Below, in pieces: positions 13,709-14,598 of a stretch of DNA of 14,598 nucleotides. Under the pieces are notes generated by a model that was not told the DNA's origin, ran no database searches, and worked only from the letters and a program-made list of their open reading frames with translations. Source of the DNA: Pedobacter sp. UBA1654 (GTDB taxonomy: Bacteria; Bacteroidota; Bacteroidia; Sphingobacteriales; Sphingobacteriaceae). The stretch covers positions 15,807-30,404 of the forward strand of contig DCLG01000027.1 of NCBI GenBank assembly GCA_002320935.1. The letters run 5' to 3'. The first letter of the stretch is position 1. Every line of letters begins with the position of its first letter. The translations under genes were made by a program, and so were the position numbers.

Positions 13709-14598
13709 TAAGAACTATACACGCTACGAAGCTTCGGACAGAAGTTATTACGCACTAATGCGTAAAGGGATTCATAAGCAAGCTGTTCAGGCAGATTTTC
13801 CGGAGGTCAAGATTGCACACCTGGATCTGATCGTCGCGGAAATCACGTCTAATCTGGATAAGTACACCAACGGAGGAGAGGTGCTTTGCGCCGTTCAGGG
13901 ACTTGGTAATGATCAATACATGGAGATCATTGCAGTTGATAATGGTCCAGGCTTTTCTGATCTAAGCCACATGTTGATGGATGGCGTTTCATCGGGTAGT
14001 ACACTTGGACATGGGCTGGGCAGCATCAAACGGATGTCTGATTTTTTCAGCATCTATTCACTAAAAGGCTGGGGGACGATTCTAGTCGCTCGCTTGTATA
14101 AGACAGAAGCACGTACCGAAAATCGCCGGATTGTTATTCGCGGGATCGTTGTACCGAAAGCACCTGAAAAACTCAGTGGAGATGGTTTCGCTTATAAATT
14201 CTCGGAACGGTATTTCAAGTTGTTGTTGCTGGACGGATTAGGTCACGGTCCTGAAGCTAACAAGGTTGTGGAAGAGGCTGCAAATGCTTTCAAGTTATGT
14301 CCTGCACATGAGCCGGCAGAGATCGTTCGGTACTTGCATCCGCCGCTTAAGAAGACCAGAGGAGGTGTCGGTACAGTATTGGTGTATGATGGGCAGAAGG
14401 ATATATATACAATCCTGGGTGTTGGAAACATATCTACCAAGATCGTCAGCAATACGGAGTTTAAAAATGTGATGCCTTACAACGGAATTATAGGGCATAA
14501 CATCCCGAACACAATGACCAGCCATGAGGTTGCGGCAAAAGACTACAAGTTCATAGTCATGTGTTCTGATGGGATTAAGACCCGTTGGGATATGTCAA
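13701..14598 (+). CDS. ATP-binding SpoIIE/RsbX-family phosphatase fusion, 3' end outside window
   Basis: I translated 299 codons without a stop; the gene continues past the window. The N-terminal part (about 1-133) is a GHKL ATPase domain of the RsbT/RsbW type: VAEITSNLDKYTNGGEV with Asn51 as N box, VDNGPGF with Asp80 as G1, and SSGSTLGHGLGSIKRMSDFF as G2. The rest (about 145 on) is a PP2C/SpoIIE domain of the RsbX kind: SGDGFAYK at 159-166, LLDGLGHGPEA at 177-187, RGGVGTVLVYD at 220-230, GVGNISTKI at 240-248, and CSDGIKTRWD at 288-297. The Asp residues in these motifs fit the metal site. RsbX in Bacillus dephosphorylates RsbS and RsbR and resets the stressosome, the likely role here; the role of the fused ATPase is open. 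Its ATG overlaps the rsbT stop by 8 bases (ATGGTTAA). Confidence 0.9.
   Translation, partial: MVNKNYTRYEASDRSYYALMRKGIHKQAVQADFPEVKIAHLDLIVAEITSNLDKYTNGGEVLCAVQGLGNDQYMEIIAVDNGPGFSDLSHMLMDGVSSGSTLGHGLGSIKRMSDFFSIYSLKGWGTILVARLYKTEARTENRRIVIRGIVVPKAPEKLSGDGFAYKFSERYFKLLLLDGLGHGPEANKVVEEAANAFKLCPAHEPAEIVRYLHPPLKKTRGGVGTVLVYDGQKDIYTILGVGNISTKIVSNTEFKNVMPYNGIIGHNIPNTMTSHEVAAKDYKFIVMCSDGIKTRWDMS

Overview
The window looks like chromosomal DNA from a Bacteroidota bacterium, most likely of the Sphingobacteriaceae (Pedobacter/Mucilaginibacter type). The reasons are: TAnnTTTG-type -7 promoter elements instead of TATAAT, weak or absent Shine-Dalgarno sequences, envelope proteins of Bacteroidota style, moderate GC content, and close packing of genes. 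I saw no rRNA, tRNA, CRISPR array, insertion sequence or phage gene. No gap between genes exceeds about 130 bases.

Positions 1-8841, all on the minus strand, read like one envelope operon. In transcription order it encodes a 1005-aa secreted TPR protein, a 566-aa outer-membrane beta-barrel protein, a single-pass inner-membrane protein with an N-terminal HU/CCDC81-like region and a C-terminal SPOR domain, an ExbB/TolQ channel protein, an ExbD/TolR protein, a TonB/TolA-like transducer, and folC (cut by the window edge). The set would span the envelope: a proton-driven motor, a transducer, a peptidoglycan-binding linker, a periplasmic TPR protein and an outer-membrane barrel. The resemblance to Tol-Pal is an inference.

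Positions 8972-10456, minus strand, hold pyrR-pyrB, the start of pyrimidine synthesis, behind a recognisable Bacteroidota promoter with a very short leader. Divergent from it on the plus strand are a small DCC-family (DUF393) thiol oxidoreductase-like protein and a Tat-exported sugar phosphate isomerase/epimerase-like protein.

Positions 12028-14598, plus strand, form a stressosome module: RsbR-like, RsbS-like and RsbT-like proteins, then a protein in which an RsbT/RsbW-type ATPase domain is fused to an RsbX/SpoIIE-type phosphatase domain. The last gene runs off the window. In Bacillus this machinery controls sigma-B, which Bacteroidota are not known to use, so the output here is open and probably encoded just downstream. 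The stressosome block and the envelope operon are the two systems most worth following up.
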